A DNA stretch of 64,000 bases, from the NCBI GenBank assembly GCA_964651245.1, contig CAZYVI010000001.1, positions 350,187 through 414,186 on the forward strand. The letters run 5' to 3'. The translations under genes were made by a program, and so were the position numbers. The notes under the pieces are model-generated. The model searched no databases and was not told where the DNA came from. It saw only the letters and a program-made list of their open reading frames with translations. This DNA is from Avedoeria sp964651245. Lineage in GTDB: Bacteria > Chloroflexota > Anaerolineae > Epilineales > Epilineaceae. Of this stretch, positions 51,804 to 60,478 are shown in pieces (the stretch's first letter is position 1; each line of letters starts with the position of its first letter).

Positions 51804-52901
51804 TCAGGGCGCCGACGGGCCGGCCAGGGCCAGCTGGCCCGCTGCAGCGTCGACGAGCGTCTGGCCGCCCGCGGCCAGCCAGGCGCGGTACGTCGGGCTG
51901 TCGTCGGCGTGGCGCTCGCGCCACATCCCGCCGACCCAGCGCTGGTAGCGGGCGGTCTCGGCGAACAGCGGCTGGCCGGTCGTGAGGTGCTGGCCGAGGT
52001 GCCCCGGGCCGCCGTTGTAGGCCGCGGCGGCCAACTCGACCGAGCGCTGCCAATCGGGATCGTCGGCCTGCCCGAACGACGCGAGCATCGCGGCGATGTA
52101 GGCGGCGCCCAGCGTCAGGTTCGTCTCGGCGTCGGCCAACGCCGCCGGGTCGAGGTCGCCGTGCCCGGTCTGGCGGGCCATGTCGCGGGCGGTGCCCGGC
52201 ATCAGCTGCATGAGGCCGCGCGCGCCGGCCGGGCTGAGGGCGTGCGGGTTGCCCCCGGACTCGACAAGGACGACGATCGCGACGAGGTCGGGGTCGACGC
52301 CGGCCGTCGCGGCGACGCGCGCGATGCGGTCGGCGTGCGCGGACACGGTCGGCGGCAGCCACGGGATCGACACCGCACCGGACGCGGACGACGCCGCCAC
52401 CACGGCGTCGGCGCCGGACGCCGGCGCCGCGCTCGACGGCGCCGCGGGCGCCAGCCAGTCAGCGGCCGGCGCGGCGTCGTAGCGCAGCTGCGGGACGTGG
52501 CCGGCCGTGACGACGACGGCCGACTCCGGCACGAAGCCGAACGCGGGCGCGCCGGACGGGGTGCGCACCTCGACCCAGTAGCGGCCCTCGCCGCGCGCGC
52601 CGGCCACGACGCCGCCGACGGCCAGCCGCTCGCCGACGCCGAGCCAGCGCAGCGGCTGGCCGTCGGGGGCGTCGGCCAGCACGGCGCGGTCGCGGAGCGT
52701 TCCGCTGGCCTGCGCGAAGAACACCGCCGCGCTGCCGCCGACCGCGCCCCGCGACGGGCCGGCGTCGAGGACGCGGGCGCCGGCGCTCAGGACGAGGCAG
52801 GCCACGACGAACGCCGCCAGCTTGAGCTGGCCGAGTCCGCCGCCGGCGGCCGGCGCGACGTCGGCGGCCGGGTACGGATGGGTGATCGACTGGGCGGTCA
52901 T
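51804..52901 (-). CDS. Membrane-anchored lytic transglycosylase with SH3-like domain
   Basis: A 365-residue cell-wall enzyme. Membrane anchor or signal segment ~25-45. An SH3-like/GW-type domain (~68-132; RWLGVGERLAVGGVVAG, YWVEVRTPSGAPAFGFVPESAV). A Ser/Ala linker. A goose-lysozyme-like SLT domain (~185-345) with catalytic E214 in VESGGNPHALSP, then ARGLMQLMPGTARDMA and AAYNGGPGHLGQHL. It cleaves peptidoglycan glycan strands with formation of 1,6-anhydro ends. GAGGAGG 6 nt upstream fixes the start. Its promoter carries a LexA/SOS-type box in the spacer, suggesting DNA-damage control of cell-wall cleavage. Terminator and own promoter make it monocistronic. Confidence 0.93.
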   Translation of the reverse strand: MTAQSITHPYPAADVAPAAGGGLGQLKLAAFVVACLVLSAGARVLDAGPSRGAVGGSAAVFFAQASGTLRDRAVLADAPDGQPLRWLGVGERLAVGGVVAGARGEGRYWVEVRTPSGAPAFGFVPESAVVVTAGHVPQLRYDAAPAADWLAPAAPSSAAPASGADAVVAASSASGAVSIPWLPPTVSAHADRIARVAATAGVDPDLVAIVVLVESGGNPHALSPAGARGLMQLMPGTARDMARQTGHGDLDPAALADAETNLTLGAAYIAAMLASFGQADDPDWQRSVELAAAAYNGGPGHLGQHLTTGQPLFAETARYQRWVGGMWRERHADDSPTYRAWLAAGGQTLVDAAAGQLALAGPSAP

Positions 52902-52967
52902 GGCGGCCTCCTCGGCGGCGGGCGGCGGCGGCTTCCCGGGGTGGGGTGGACGGCCGCCTCGACCGAC

Positions 52968-52987
52968 GAACGACTGTACGTTTGTTC
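52968..52987. promoter_or_regulatory. Two overlapping near-match SOS half-site pairs
   Basis: GAAC-N4-GTAC at 52968-52979 overlaps GTAC-N4-GTTC at 52976-52987, sharing GTAC; each is one mismatch from GAAC-N4-GTTC. They lie about 9-28 nt downstream of the predicted transcript start of the transglycosylase gene. Confidence 0.4.
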
Positions 52988-53002
52988 TACGGAACGGACG
53001 CC

Positions 53003-53031
53003 AGTGTATCCGAACGTTTGTTCGACGTCAA
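53003..53031 (-). promoter_or_regulatory. Promoter of the lytic transglycosylase gene, TTGACG-17-TACACT
   Basis: On the minus strand, TTGACG (53026-53031), 17-bp spacer, TACACT (53003-53008). The spacer contains a perfect SOS-type palindrome. The predicted start is near 52996 and the leader about 95 nt. Confidence 0.7.
53011..53024. promoter_or_regulatory. LexA/SOS box (CGAAC-N4-GTTCG)
   Basis: CGAACGTTTGTTCG has perfect 5-bp arms and matches the Gram-positive-type SOS box core GAAC-N4-GTTC. It sits wholly within the spacer between the -35 and -10 boxes of the transglycosylase promoter, where a bound repressor would block RNA polymerase. No lexA gene is in the window. Confidence 0.65.
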
Positions 53032-53061
53032 GGACCTGTGGATAACTCGGTGGTGAGGCGA

Positions 53062-54090
53062 TCAGGCCGGTGCGTCGACCGCGCCGGCGGCGGCGGCGTC
53101 GGCGTCGGCGTTGCCCGAGGGTGTCGGTGGCGCGCCCGCCGTCGACGGCGCGGTCGACGACGGATCCGCTGCGGGCGCCTCGTCGCGTGTCGTCGCGGCG
53201 CCCGCGGCCGGCCCGACGTCGAACGGCGGCGGCGCGGCGGCGGGCTTGATCTTGGCGGGGTGGTCGAGCGCCTTCGCCACGTCGCCGAGCACGCCCAGCC
53301 AGAGCTTGACGTCGGGCCAGCTGAGCGGCGGACGGGCCAGGGTCTGCTGCAGTCGGGCGAACAGCCGCCCCGGATCCTGGAGCGGCAGGGCCCGGCTGCG
53401 GTCGAGGACCTCCCAGAGCCGCCGCCAGAGCCGGTCGAGCTCGGCCGCCGTCGCCGGCGGCGCGGCGGCCTCGACCGGTCGCCGGTGGCCGAAGACGGCG
53501 GCGCCGGCCAGCAGCACGGCCTGCGCCAAGTTCAGCGACGGCAGCGCCGGCGACGTGGCCAGCCGCGCCCGCACCGTGCAGCGCCGCAGATCGACGTTGG
53601 CGAGGCCGTCGACCTCGTTGCCGAACACGAGCGCCACGTCGCCGCCGGCCGCCGCGCGCGCCACGTCGTCGAGCAGCGCGTCGAACGGCGCCGGTCGGGC
53701 CTCGCTGCGGCCGGCGCCGGTGGTGAACGCCACGCTGTACACCGTGTCGGACAGGGCCGTGGCGAGGTCGTCGACCCGCCGGGCGTGCTTGAGCACCTCC
53801 CAGGCGTGCATCGCCCGCCGCCGCGCCTCGGCGCCCAGCGGCGCGGCGTGCGGCCGCACGAGCGTCAGCCGCGTCAGCCCCATGTTCAGCATCGCCCGCG
53901 CCGTCTGGCCCAGGTTGCCGGCCTCGCGCGGTTCGACGAGGACGACGACGACGCGGTCGAGCCGCACGCCCGCGGGCGCCGACGGGCCGCCGACGGCGCG
54001 GCGGTGCGGTCGGCGCAGGCCCCGCTCGCGGGCGAGGCGCTGGCCCCGCCGCGGCGGGCCGGTCCGCTCCGAATCGGCGGCGTCGGGCAT
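53062..54090 (-). CDS. SPOUT-family RNA 2'-O-methyltransferase (TrmJ/SpoU-like)
   Basis: A 342-residue SAM-dependent RNA methyltransferase with a trefoil-knot fold. The three SpoU motifs are intact: motif 1 EPREAGNLGQTARAM (~53-67, catalytic Asn-Gly), motif 2 LVFGNEVDGLANVDL (~154-168) and motif 3 LPSLNLAQAVLL (~183-194). The arrangement and the helical extension (~215-275) resemble TrmJ, which methylates position 32 of tRNAs; a different tRNA/rRNA target is possible. The Ala/Pro/Asp tail after ~285 is disordered. A TAGGAT box ends 6 nt before the ATG, so the transcript is probably leaderless. Confidence 0.88.
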   Translation of the reverse strand: MPDAADSERTGPPRRGQRLARERGLRRPHRRAVGGPSAPAGVRLDRVVVVLVEPREAGNLGQTARAMLNMGLTRLTLVRPHAAPLGAEARRRAMHAWEVLKHARRVDDLATALSDTVYSVAFTTGAGRSEARPAPFDALLDDVARAAAGGDVALVFGNEVDGLANVDLRRCTVRARLATSPALPSLNLAQAVLLAGAAVFGHRRPVEAAAPPATAAELDRLWRRLWEVLDRSRALPLQDPGRLFARLQQTLARPPLSWPDVKLWLGVLGDVAKALDHPAKIKPAAAPPPFDVGPAAGAATTRDEAPAADPSSTAPSTAGAPPTPSGNADADAAAAGAVDAPA

Positions 54091-54096
54091 GCGACT

Positions 54097-54102
54097 ATCC
54101 TA
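54097..54102 (-). promoter_or_regulatory. -10 box TAGGAT, leaderless geometry
   Basis: On the minus strand TAGGAT ends 6 nt before the ATG of the methyltransferase gene; no Shine-Dalgarno; no clear -35 hexamer. Confidence 0.4.
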
Positions 54103-54183
54103 CCATGCACCGCCGACCGCCTGCGCCGCGGCGCGCGTTGGCTGGGCCGGACCGCGACCGCGACCGCGACGAAGGACGCTCCG

Positions 54184-56946
54184 ATGACCACGCCCGCCCC
54201 GCTCACGCGCCGCGCGCTCCTCGCCCATGCCGCCCTGCTCGCCGCCGCCGGCGGCCCGCCGTGGCCGGGGCCGGGCCGGAGGCGGGCCGCGGCGGCCGAT
54301 CCGGCGACGATCTACATCGCACCCGACGACCACACCGACTACTTCTGGACGGCCGACGACACGACGTACGCCGCGGTCTTCGTCCGCACCCTCGACTACT
54401 ACCTCGACGCCATCGACGCCAGCGTGGCGCGCGGCGACCCGTCCGACGTCCAGCCGCGCTGGAACTGCGACGGCTGGCTCTGGGTGCTGGAGTACGCCCG
54501 GGCCAAAGACGACGCCGCGTTCGCGCGGCTCGTCGAGCGCATCCGCGACGGGCACGTCAGCGTGCCGCTGAACGTCCTGGTGCTGGTGCAGGGCGGCGCG
54601 CCGCTCGAGGCCGTGCTGCGCGGCATGGCCTACCCGGGGCAGCTCGAGCGGCGCCACGGGCTGCGGCTGCCGCTGGCCGTGGCGATGGAGAACCAGACCC
54701 TGCCCTTCGGCCTCGGCTCGCTGTGGGCGGGCGCCGGAGCCCGCTACAGCTGGAAGGGGATCTGCAACTGCTCGACGCGGCTGGCGGCGCCGGGCGACCG
54801 GCCGCACGACATCTACTGGTGGGTCGGCCCGGACGGCCAGCGGATCCTCATGAAGTGGCACAGCCTGATCGGCGGCAACGACGGCAGCGGCGGCTACGCC
54901 GAGATCCGCCAGGTGCGCGCCGCCATCGAGCAGGTGACGCCCGGCAGCGGCGACCCGCGCTTCCGGGAGCGCTACCCGTTCGACATCATCGGCCTGTTCG
55001 GCCAGGGTTGGGACGACCTCGAGACGCGCTCCGACGCCGCCCCGGCCGCGGCGCGCGCGCTCGCCGACGAGCGGCGGCGGATCGTGGTCAGCAACGAGGT
55101 CGACTTCTTCACGGCGTTCGAGGCCCGCTACGGCCGCGGCATCCCCGACGAGAGCGCGGCCTACGGCAACGAGTGGGACCTCCTGATCGCCTCGCTCAAC
55201 GAAGCCAGCGCCCGCGTCCGCCGCGCCGTCGAGCGCCTGCGCGCCGCCGAGGCGCTGGCGGCCGTCGTCGGCCTGGGCGATGCCGCGGCGTTGGGCGACC
55301 GCACCGCCGACCGCGATCGCTGCTTCGCAGACCTGGGGCTGTACTACGAGCACGATTGGACCGCCGACGGCCAGTTCCCGCGCGAGCGCCGCGCGGCGTG
55401 GCAGCACCAGCTCGTCGACGAGATCGAGGCCTACGTCGACCCGCTGCTCGCCGACGCCACGCTGGCGCTGGGCGCGCAGATCGGCGCCGGCGCGGCGGGC
55501 GATGCGGCGGCCGGCGAGCGCTGGTTCGTGTTCAACCCGCTCGGCTGGCCGCGGACCGACGTCGTCGACCTGCCGCTGGCCGGCGGACCGCGCCCGGCGC
55601 GCGTCGTCGACGTCGCCAGCGGCGCCGTGCTGCCGTCGCAGTGGGTGTCGGCGCCGCTCGACGCGGCCACCGCGGTCGGCGCGGGCCCGTGGCTGCGCGT
55701 CGTCGTCGACGACGTGCCGGCCGTCGGCTACCGCGTCGTGGCCATCGCCGCGGCGGAGCCGCCGGCCTGGCCCGCCACCGTCGACGTGCGCGGCGAGGTG
55801 GTGCTCAACGACCGCTTCGAGGTCGTCGTCGACACGGCGTCCGGCGGCATCCGCGCCGTGCGCGACCGCGCCCATGGCAACCGCGACCTCGTCGCGCCCG
55901 ACGGCCGGCTGGCGGCGCTGGCCGACGGCAACGGCGACCGCGGCGCGCCGCGGACGGTCGGGCTCGAGACCGAGGCCGGCCCGGTGAGCGCCGCGATCGA
56001 CGCCCGTGTGGACGCGCCCAGCCCGCACCGCACCCGCGTCGTGCTCCACCGCGGCCTCGGCCGCATCGACCTCGACGCGCGGATCGACGGCGCGTTCGGC
56101 GCGGTGCGGACCTGGTCGTTCCCGTTCGCCGTGGCCGATCCGATCGTCTGGCACGAGGAGGTCGGCGCGATCGTCGCCGCCCGGCCGACGACGGACGGCG
56201 GCCACTACCACGCCACGAACGCCCGCACCGACTGGCTGACGTTCAACCACTTCGCGGCCGTCGCGCCGCGCGGCGGCGGCCCGTGCGTCGTCCTGGCCAA
56301 CCGCGACAGCCAGTTCTTCCGGCTGGGCGAGAGCACCGTCGACCGTCTCGACACCGGCTCGGCCACGCTGCACGCCCTGGCCGGCGGGCAGGTGGACGGC
56401 CCGAACCTCGGCATCCCCGACCAGGGCGGCCGCGACCGCCACCACTACCGCTTCGCGATCACGACCCTCGACGCCTATGACCCGGCGGCGGCGATGCGCT
56501 TCGCCGTCGAGGCCAGCAACCCGCTCGTCGCGGGCCGCGTGACCGGCGCCGCCGGCGGGCGGCCGGCCGACCGCTGGGGGCTGCTCGACGTCAGCGATCC
56601 CGGCGTGCTCCTCTGGGCGCTGAAGCCGGCCGACGACGGCCCGGCCAACCGGCTGACGGTGCGGCTCTGGAACCTGGCGGCGCGCCCCGCTACGCCGCTC
56701 GTTCGCGTGGCGCCCCCCTACGCCATCCGCGACGCCGTGCGCACCACCCACATCGAGACGCCCACGGCCCCCGAGGGCCTGCGCGCGGGCGCGCTGCCGG
56801 CCGAGCTGCGCCAGGACGAACTCGGCACCTGGCAGCTCCGTCTCGCCCGCCCCGGGCGCGCCAGCGGCCAGCTGGCGTGGCTGCCGTGGCTGGGCAACCG
56901 CGGCATCGCGGACGACGACGCCGGCGGGCAGGCCGACGCGCCGTAG
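54184..56946 (+). CDS. Exported GH38-like (alpha-mannosidase-type) glycoside hydrolase
   Basis: A 920-residue exported protein. A Tat- or Sec-type leader (LTRRALLAHAALLAAAGG). The N-terminal barrel (~42-390) begins with DDHTDYFWT, the H-x-D zinc-binding start of GH38 catalytic domains, and continues with DPSDVQPRWNCDGWLWVLEYA, MENQTLPFGLGSLW and GYAEIRQVRAAIEQV. Helical linker ~330-430, then beta domains typical of the GH38 C-terminal half (WFVFNPLGWPRTDVVDLPL, VLNDRFEVVVDTASGGIRAVRD, LTVRLWNLAARPATP). It probably removes mannose or related sugars from glycans outside the cell. The nucleophile could not be assigned securely, so substrate and activity remain open. GAAGGA about 8 nt upstream fixes the start. 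Confidence 0.82.
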   Translation: MTTPAPLTRRALLAHAALLAAAGGPPWPGPGRRRAAAADPATIYIAPDDHTDYFWTADDTTYAAVFVRTLDYYLDAIDASVARGDPSDVQPRWNCDGWLWVLEYARAKDDAAFARLVERIRDGHVSVPLNVLVLVQGGAPLEAVLRGMAYPGQLERRHGLRLPLAVAMENQTLPFGLGSLWAGAGARYSWKGICNCSTRLAAPGDRPHDIYWWVGPDGQRILMKWHSLIGGNDGSGGYAEIRQVRAAIEQVTPGSGDPRFRERYPFDIIGLFGQGWDDLETRSDAAPAAARALADERRRIVVSNEVDFFTAFEARYGRGIPDESAAYGNEWDLLIASLNEASARVRRAVERLRAAEALAAVVGLGDAAALGDRTADRDRCFADLGLYYEHDWTADGQFPRERRAAWQHQLVDEIEAYVDPLLADATLALGAQIGAGAAGDAAAGERWFVFNPLGWPRTDVVDLPLAGGPRPARVVDVASGAVLPSQWVSAPLDAATAVGAGPWLRVVVDDVPAVGYRVVAIAAAEPPAWPATVDVRGEVVLNDRFEVVVDTASGGIRAVRDRAHGNRDLVAPDGRLAALADGNGDRGAPRTVGLETEAGPVSAAIDARVDAPSPHRTRVVLHRGLGRIDLDARIDGAFGAVRTWSFPFAVADPIVWHEEVGAIVAARPTTDGGHYHATNARTDWLTFNHFAAVAPRGGGPCVVLANRDSQFFRLGESTVDRLDTGSATLHALAGGQVDGPNLGIPDQGGRDRHHYRFAITTLDAYDPAAAMRFAVEASNPLVAGRVTGAAGGRPADRWGLLDVSDPGVLLWALKPADDGPANRLTVRLWNLAARPATPLVRVAPPYAIRDAVRTTHIETPTAPEGLRAGALPAELRQDELGTWQLRLARPGRASGQLAWLPWLGNRGIADDDAGGQADAP

Positions 56947-56967
56947 TCCGCCGTCGGTCGATCGCCG

Positions 56968-58731
56968 CTACGGTCGCGCCACGATCCGCACGAAGCTGGC
57001 CGTCCCGGCCAGCGGGATCGCCCAGCCGGCGCTCGACGGCATGAGGCGGCGCTGCGGGCAGCAGCTGCCGTTGCGCAGCGCCTCGTCGGGGAACGACGTC
57101 ACGACCGCGGTCTCGCGGGCGAAGGCCGGGATCGTCAACGTCGCCGCGCCGCTGCGGCTGCGGGCGATGATCGTCCGGACCCCGCTGCGCGCCGGACGGA
57201 ACTCCCAGGCGATCACGTCGGGCGTCGAGATGTCGCGGGCGGCGCCGTCGGCGTGGTCGACGAGGTGGGCCAGGATCGGGAAGGCCAGCTTGGGCGTGTG
57301 GTCGTGGCGGACCAGGCCGCGCTGCGGCTGGCCGGCGGATAGGCCCGGGAAGTCCGTCCAGGCGAACCAGTAGACGCGGCCGACGGGGCAGCACGCCAGC
57401 ACCTCGGGCAGCTCCTCGGTCAGGAACCGGACCTGGTCGCGCTCGCTCTCGGCGTCGCCCTGGGCGGTGCGGCGGTAGGTCTCGGTGATCCAGATCGGCC
57501 GCCGCAGCCCGCGCCGGCTCAGGCGCCCGGCGATCATGGCGTACTTCTCGGGCCCGGTCGGCTCGGCCGGGAAGAAATCGCGCAGCTCGGGGAACCAGTG
57601 GTAGCCCAGGTAGTCGAACCGCTCGCTGCCCGGCAGGGCCAGGTAGCGGTCGAGGAAGTCGCGGTGGAAGATCTCGGTCGTGGCGTAGGCCAGGTTGCCG
57701 AACGACACCGGCAGGTCCGGGTCCACCGCCTTGACGGCCTCGTAGGCCGGCGTGTAGAACGCCAGGAAGGCCTCGGGCCGGTCGCCCCAGCAGCCGATCT
57801 GCGGCGGCATCGGCTCGTCTTGGCCCCACTCCGGCGGCCGGGCGCGGTCGGCTTCGGTGACGACCGTCTTGCCGTCGACCTCATTGCCGATCTCCCAGGC
57901 CGCCACGCGGTACGGCGCGGCGGCGTAGCGCGCCGCGGCGGCCCCGACGAAGTCGCGCCAGCGCGCCGCCACGTCGGGCGATCGGTAACCGTAGCCGCAG
58001 CGGTAGACCATGGCCCAGGCGGGGTAGTCGACGATGCTGACGACGACGTCGAAGCCGGCCCGGCTGTAGGCGCCGATGAGGCGGTCCGGCGTCGACCAGT
58101 CGAACGCCGGCGGGTCGCGCCGCTCGGGCTCGACGTCCTTCCAGCGCAGGTGCATCCGAATGCTGCGGGCGCCGGCGGCCCTGAGCCGCGGCAACTCGGC
58201 GGCGATGTCGGCGGCGCTGAGGGCGGCGTCTTCCTCGAACGTGAACTGCGCCCCCCACACCACCGCCGGCCGCGGGCTGGCGCCGACGGCCTGGCGGGCC
58301 AGGAACGGCAGCTGGATGCTCGCGGTCGCCGCGGGTGGGCGCGCGGTGCCGCCGGCGGCGCGGGTGGCCGTGGCCGTCGCGGTCGCCGTCGAGGCGCGCG
58401 TCGCCGTCGGTGCGGCCGTGGCGCCGGCCGTCCCGGCGGCGGTCGGCGTCAGGGCCGGCGTCCCGGTGACGCCGGGCGTCGCGGTGATCGGCCGGCGGGT
58501 CGCCGTCACCTCGGCCGTGGCCGTGAGGCCGGCGGTGGCCGTCACGGGCGCCGTGGCGGTCATCGGCGACGTGAAGGTGCCGCCCGCCTCCACCGTCGCC
58601 GTCAGCGCACCCGCGCGGCCGCCGCCGGCGGCGCCGCCGCGCCGGCCGGCCGGCGCGCAGGCCAGCGCGGCGCCGCCGAGCACGACGGCGATCGTCGCTA
58701 CCGTCGCGGCGTGCGCGACCCCGACCCTCAT
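56968..58731 (-). CDS. Stalked glycoside hydrolase (clan GH-A, GH39/GH5-like)
   Basis: A 587-residue exported protein. The N-terminal signal ends near a possible lipobox (AALAC, C25). A Thr/Ala/Pro stalk (~40-135) is closed by SIQLPFLARQA, then a TIM-barrel domain (~155-500). Acid/base E284 (WEIGNEVDG) and nucleophile E417 (IWITETY) occupy the positions expected for clan GH-A. Strand motifs MHLRWKDVEPERRDPPAFDW and LGYHWFPELRDFF support this. Here the stalk is N-terminal and the LP motif sits at its junction with the enzyme. The start overlaps the stop of pgi by 4 nt (ATGA), so it is coexpressed with central sugar metabolism. Confidence 0.87.
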   Translation of the reverse strand: MRVGVAHAATVATIAVVLGGAALACAPAGRRGGAAGGGRAGALTATVEAGGTFTSPMTATAPVTATAGLTATAEVTATRRPITATPGVTGTPALTPTAAGTAGATAAPTATRASTATATATATRAAGGTARPPAATASIQLPFLARQAVGASPRPAVVWGAQFTFEEDAALSAADIAAELPRLRAAGARSIRMHLRWKDVEPERRDPPAFDWSTPDRLIGAYSRAGFDVVVSIVDYPAWAMVYRCGYGYRSPDVAARWRDFVGAAAARYAAAPYRVAAWEIGNEVDGKTVVTEADRARPPEWGQDEPMPPQIGCWGDRPEAFLAFYTPAYEAVKAVDPDLPVSFGNLAYATTEIFHRDFLDRYLALPGSERFDYLGYHWFPELRDFFPAEPTGPEKYAMIAGRLSRRGLRRPIWITETYRRTAQGDAESERDQVRFLTEELPEVLACCPVGRVYWFAWTDFPGLSAGQPQRGLVRHDHTPKLAFPILAHLVDHADGAARDISTPDVIAWEFRPARSGVRTIIARSRSGAATLTIPAFARETAVVTSFPDEALRNGSCCPQRRLMPSSAGWAIPLAGTASFVRIVARP

Positions 58732-60422
58732 GCCCCCGCCTGGAGCGCGACGACGAACGGCGCCCGCCCGACGGCCCGCAGCGCGGCGGCGTCGCCGGCG
58801 GCCTGCGCGGCGCAGAGCTGGCCGAAGGTGTAGCCGGCGCCCGGCACCGGAACATCGTCGCCGCCGTCGCGGCCGAGCGAGGCGTCGACGAGCTGGAGGC
58901 AGCGCACGGTGGGCGGGCCGCCCTTGTGGAGCTGACCCGTCGAGTGCAGATAACGCGGGCCGTAGCCGACGGCGACCGGCGCCCCGCTGCGCGACGCCAG
59001 CCGCTCGGCCAACGCGGCGAGCGCGTCATCCACGGCCGGCGACGGCAGCAGATAGGCCTGGACGGCGATCTGGGCGCCCGGCGGCAGGCCGGCAAGCCAC
59101 GCCGCCGCGACCCGATCGACGTCGGCGACGGCGCCGGCGGTCGCGTCAGCGGCGGGCGCGAAGACCGCCGCGGACGCCGCGCGGCGGGCCATCGCATCGC
59201 GCGCCAGGCGCTTGGCGGACTCCACGTCGGGCTGATCGAACGGTTGGACGCCGAGGACGGTCGCCGCCAGCGCGGTGGCCACCTCCCAGCGGAACAGCAG
59301 CCCGCCGAGCGCGGCCGCGCCGTCGATGGACTCGACGACGACGGGGCGGCCGGCGGCCGCCTGGGCGGCGGCGCGACGGTCGACCTCGCCGCCGCGGCGC
59401 ACGATGTCGCCGCCGCGCGCGCCGTCGCGGCCGGCCGTGATCGCGACGAGGACCTCGTCGGCGCGCGCCTCGGCAGGCGCCGGCGCCGCGGCGAGCGTGC
59501 GCACGAACAGCCCGCGCCCGCCCTTGCCCAGGCTCTCGGCCACGAGCTGCTCGATCCAGCCCGGCACGGCCTCGGCGCCGGGCGCGGCGACGAGCGTGAG
59601 CGTCGTGCGCCCAGCCGCCGCCCACTCGCCGAGCGCGGCGCCCAGCGCGACGCCCGACGCGTCGGCGAGCGCTCCCCGGTCATCATCGCCGGCCCCGTCG
59701 CCCGACGCCAGCGCCGCGCGCCCCGCGGCGGCCCCGTCGAGCACCGCCGCCACGTCGACGCCGCACAGCGCCGCCGGCAGCAGGCCGAAGGCGCTGAGCG
59801 CGCTGAACCGCCCGCCCACGTCGGGCCGGCCGTCGACGACGGCGCGACCGCCCTGGGACCGCGCCTGAGCCGCCAGCGGCGTGCCGGGGTCGGTGATCGC
59901 CACGACGCGCGACCACGGCCGGTCGACGTGCGCGGCCAGGCCGGCGACGGCGTGCGCCAGGTGGGCCGTCGTCTCGACGGTCGTGCCGGACTTGCTGGCG
60001 GCCAGGTACCAGGCCGCGGCCGGGTCGACCGCGGCGTCGATGGCCCGCACGAACGCGGGATGGGTGCTGTCGGCCACCACGAGGCGCGGCGCGCCCGACG
60101 CCGGCGCCAGGCACCGCACCAGCACCTCGGCGCCCAGGCTCGAGCCGCCCATGCCCAGCAGCACGACGTGGGCGACGCCTTCGTCCAGCGCGTCGCGGGC
60201 GAGCGCGCGCCAGCCCGGCACGTCGGCCCGCGACGAGGCCGGCAGGTCGACCCAGCCCAGCCGCCCGGCGATCGGATCGCCCGGCGTGTCGGCGATGCCG
60301 GCGTCGGTCCACAGCGCCGCGTCGCGCGCGGCCAACCGCGCCGCAACGCCGCCGGAGCGCCATGCGGCGAGGCGGGCGGCGATCGCGGGGGCCTCGGCGC
60401 CGGGGTGGATACGGGAGGACAT
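58728..60422 (-). CDS. pgi: Glucose-6-phosphate isomerase (form usually fused to transaldolase)
   Basis: A 564-residue cytosolic SIS-domain enzyme interconverting glucose-6-phosphate and fructose-6-phosphate. Landmarks: LLGMGGSSLGAEVLVRCL, SKSGTTVETTAHL (sugar-phosphate loop), TDPGTPLAAQA, GVQPFDQPDVESAKRLA and HSTGQLHKGG near the C-terminus. The sequence resembles the isomerase half of bifunctional transaldolase/isomerase proteins, but no transaldolase domain precedes it. A strong TATACT box lies 8 nt before the ATG, so the mRNA is probably leaderless. The stalked glycosidase follows with a 4-nt overlap. Confidence 0.9.
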   Translation of the reverse strand: MSSRIHPGAEAPAIAARLAAWRSGGVAARLAARDAALWTDAGIADTPGDPIAGRLGWVDLPASSRADVPGWRALARDALDEGVAHVVLLGMGGSSLGAEVLVRCLAPASGAPRLVVADSTHPAFVRAIDAAVDPAAAWYLAASKSGTTVETTAHLAHAVAGLAAHVDRPWSRVVAITDPGTPLAAQARSQGGRAVVDGRPDVGGRFSALSAFGLLPAALCGVDVAAVLDGAAAGRAALASGDGAGDDDRGALADASGVALGAALGEWAAAGRTTLTLVAAPGAEAVPGWIEQLVAESLGKGGRGLFVRTLAAAPAPAEARADEVLVAITAGRDGARGGDIVRRGGEVDRRAAAQAAAGRPVVVESIDGAAALGGLLFRWEVATALAATVLGVQPFDQPDVESAKRLARDAMARRAASAAVFAPAADATAGAVADVDRVAAAWLAGLPPGAQIAVQAYLLPSPAVDDALAALAERLASRSGAPVAVGYGPRYLHSTGQLHKGGPPTVRCLQLVDASLGRDGGDDVPVPGAGYTFGQLCAAQAAGDAAALRAVGRAPFVVALQAGA

Positions 60423-60430
60423 GGCGGGCA

Positions 60431-60436
60431 AGTATA
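60431..60436 (-). promoter_or_regulatory. -10 box TATACT for pgi, near-leaderless
   Basis: TATACT on the minus strand ends 8 nt before the pgi ATG; no Shine-Dalgarno between; no clear -35 hexamer. Confidence 0.5.
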
Positions 60437-60478
60437 GGGGGGCGCGGGCGATGGCGCGATCGGCCCGGCGCGCGGCGG

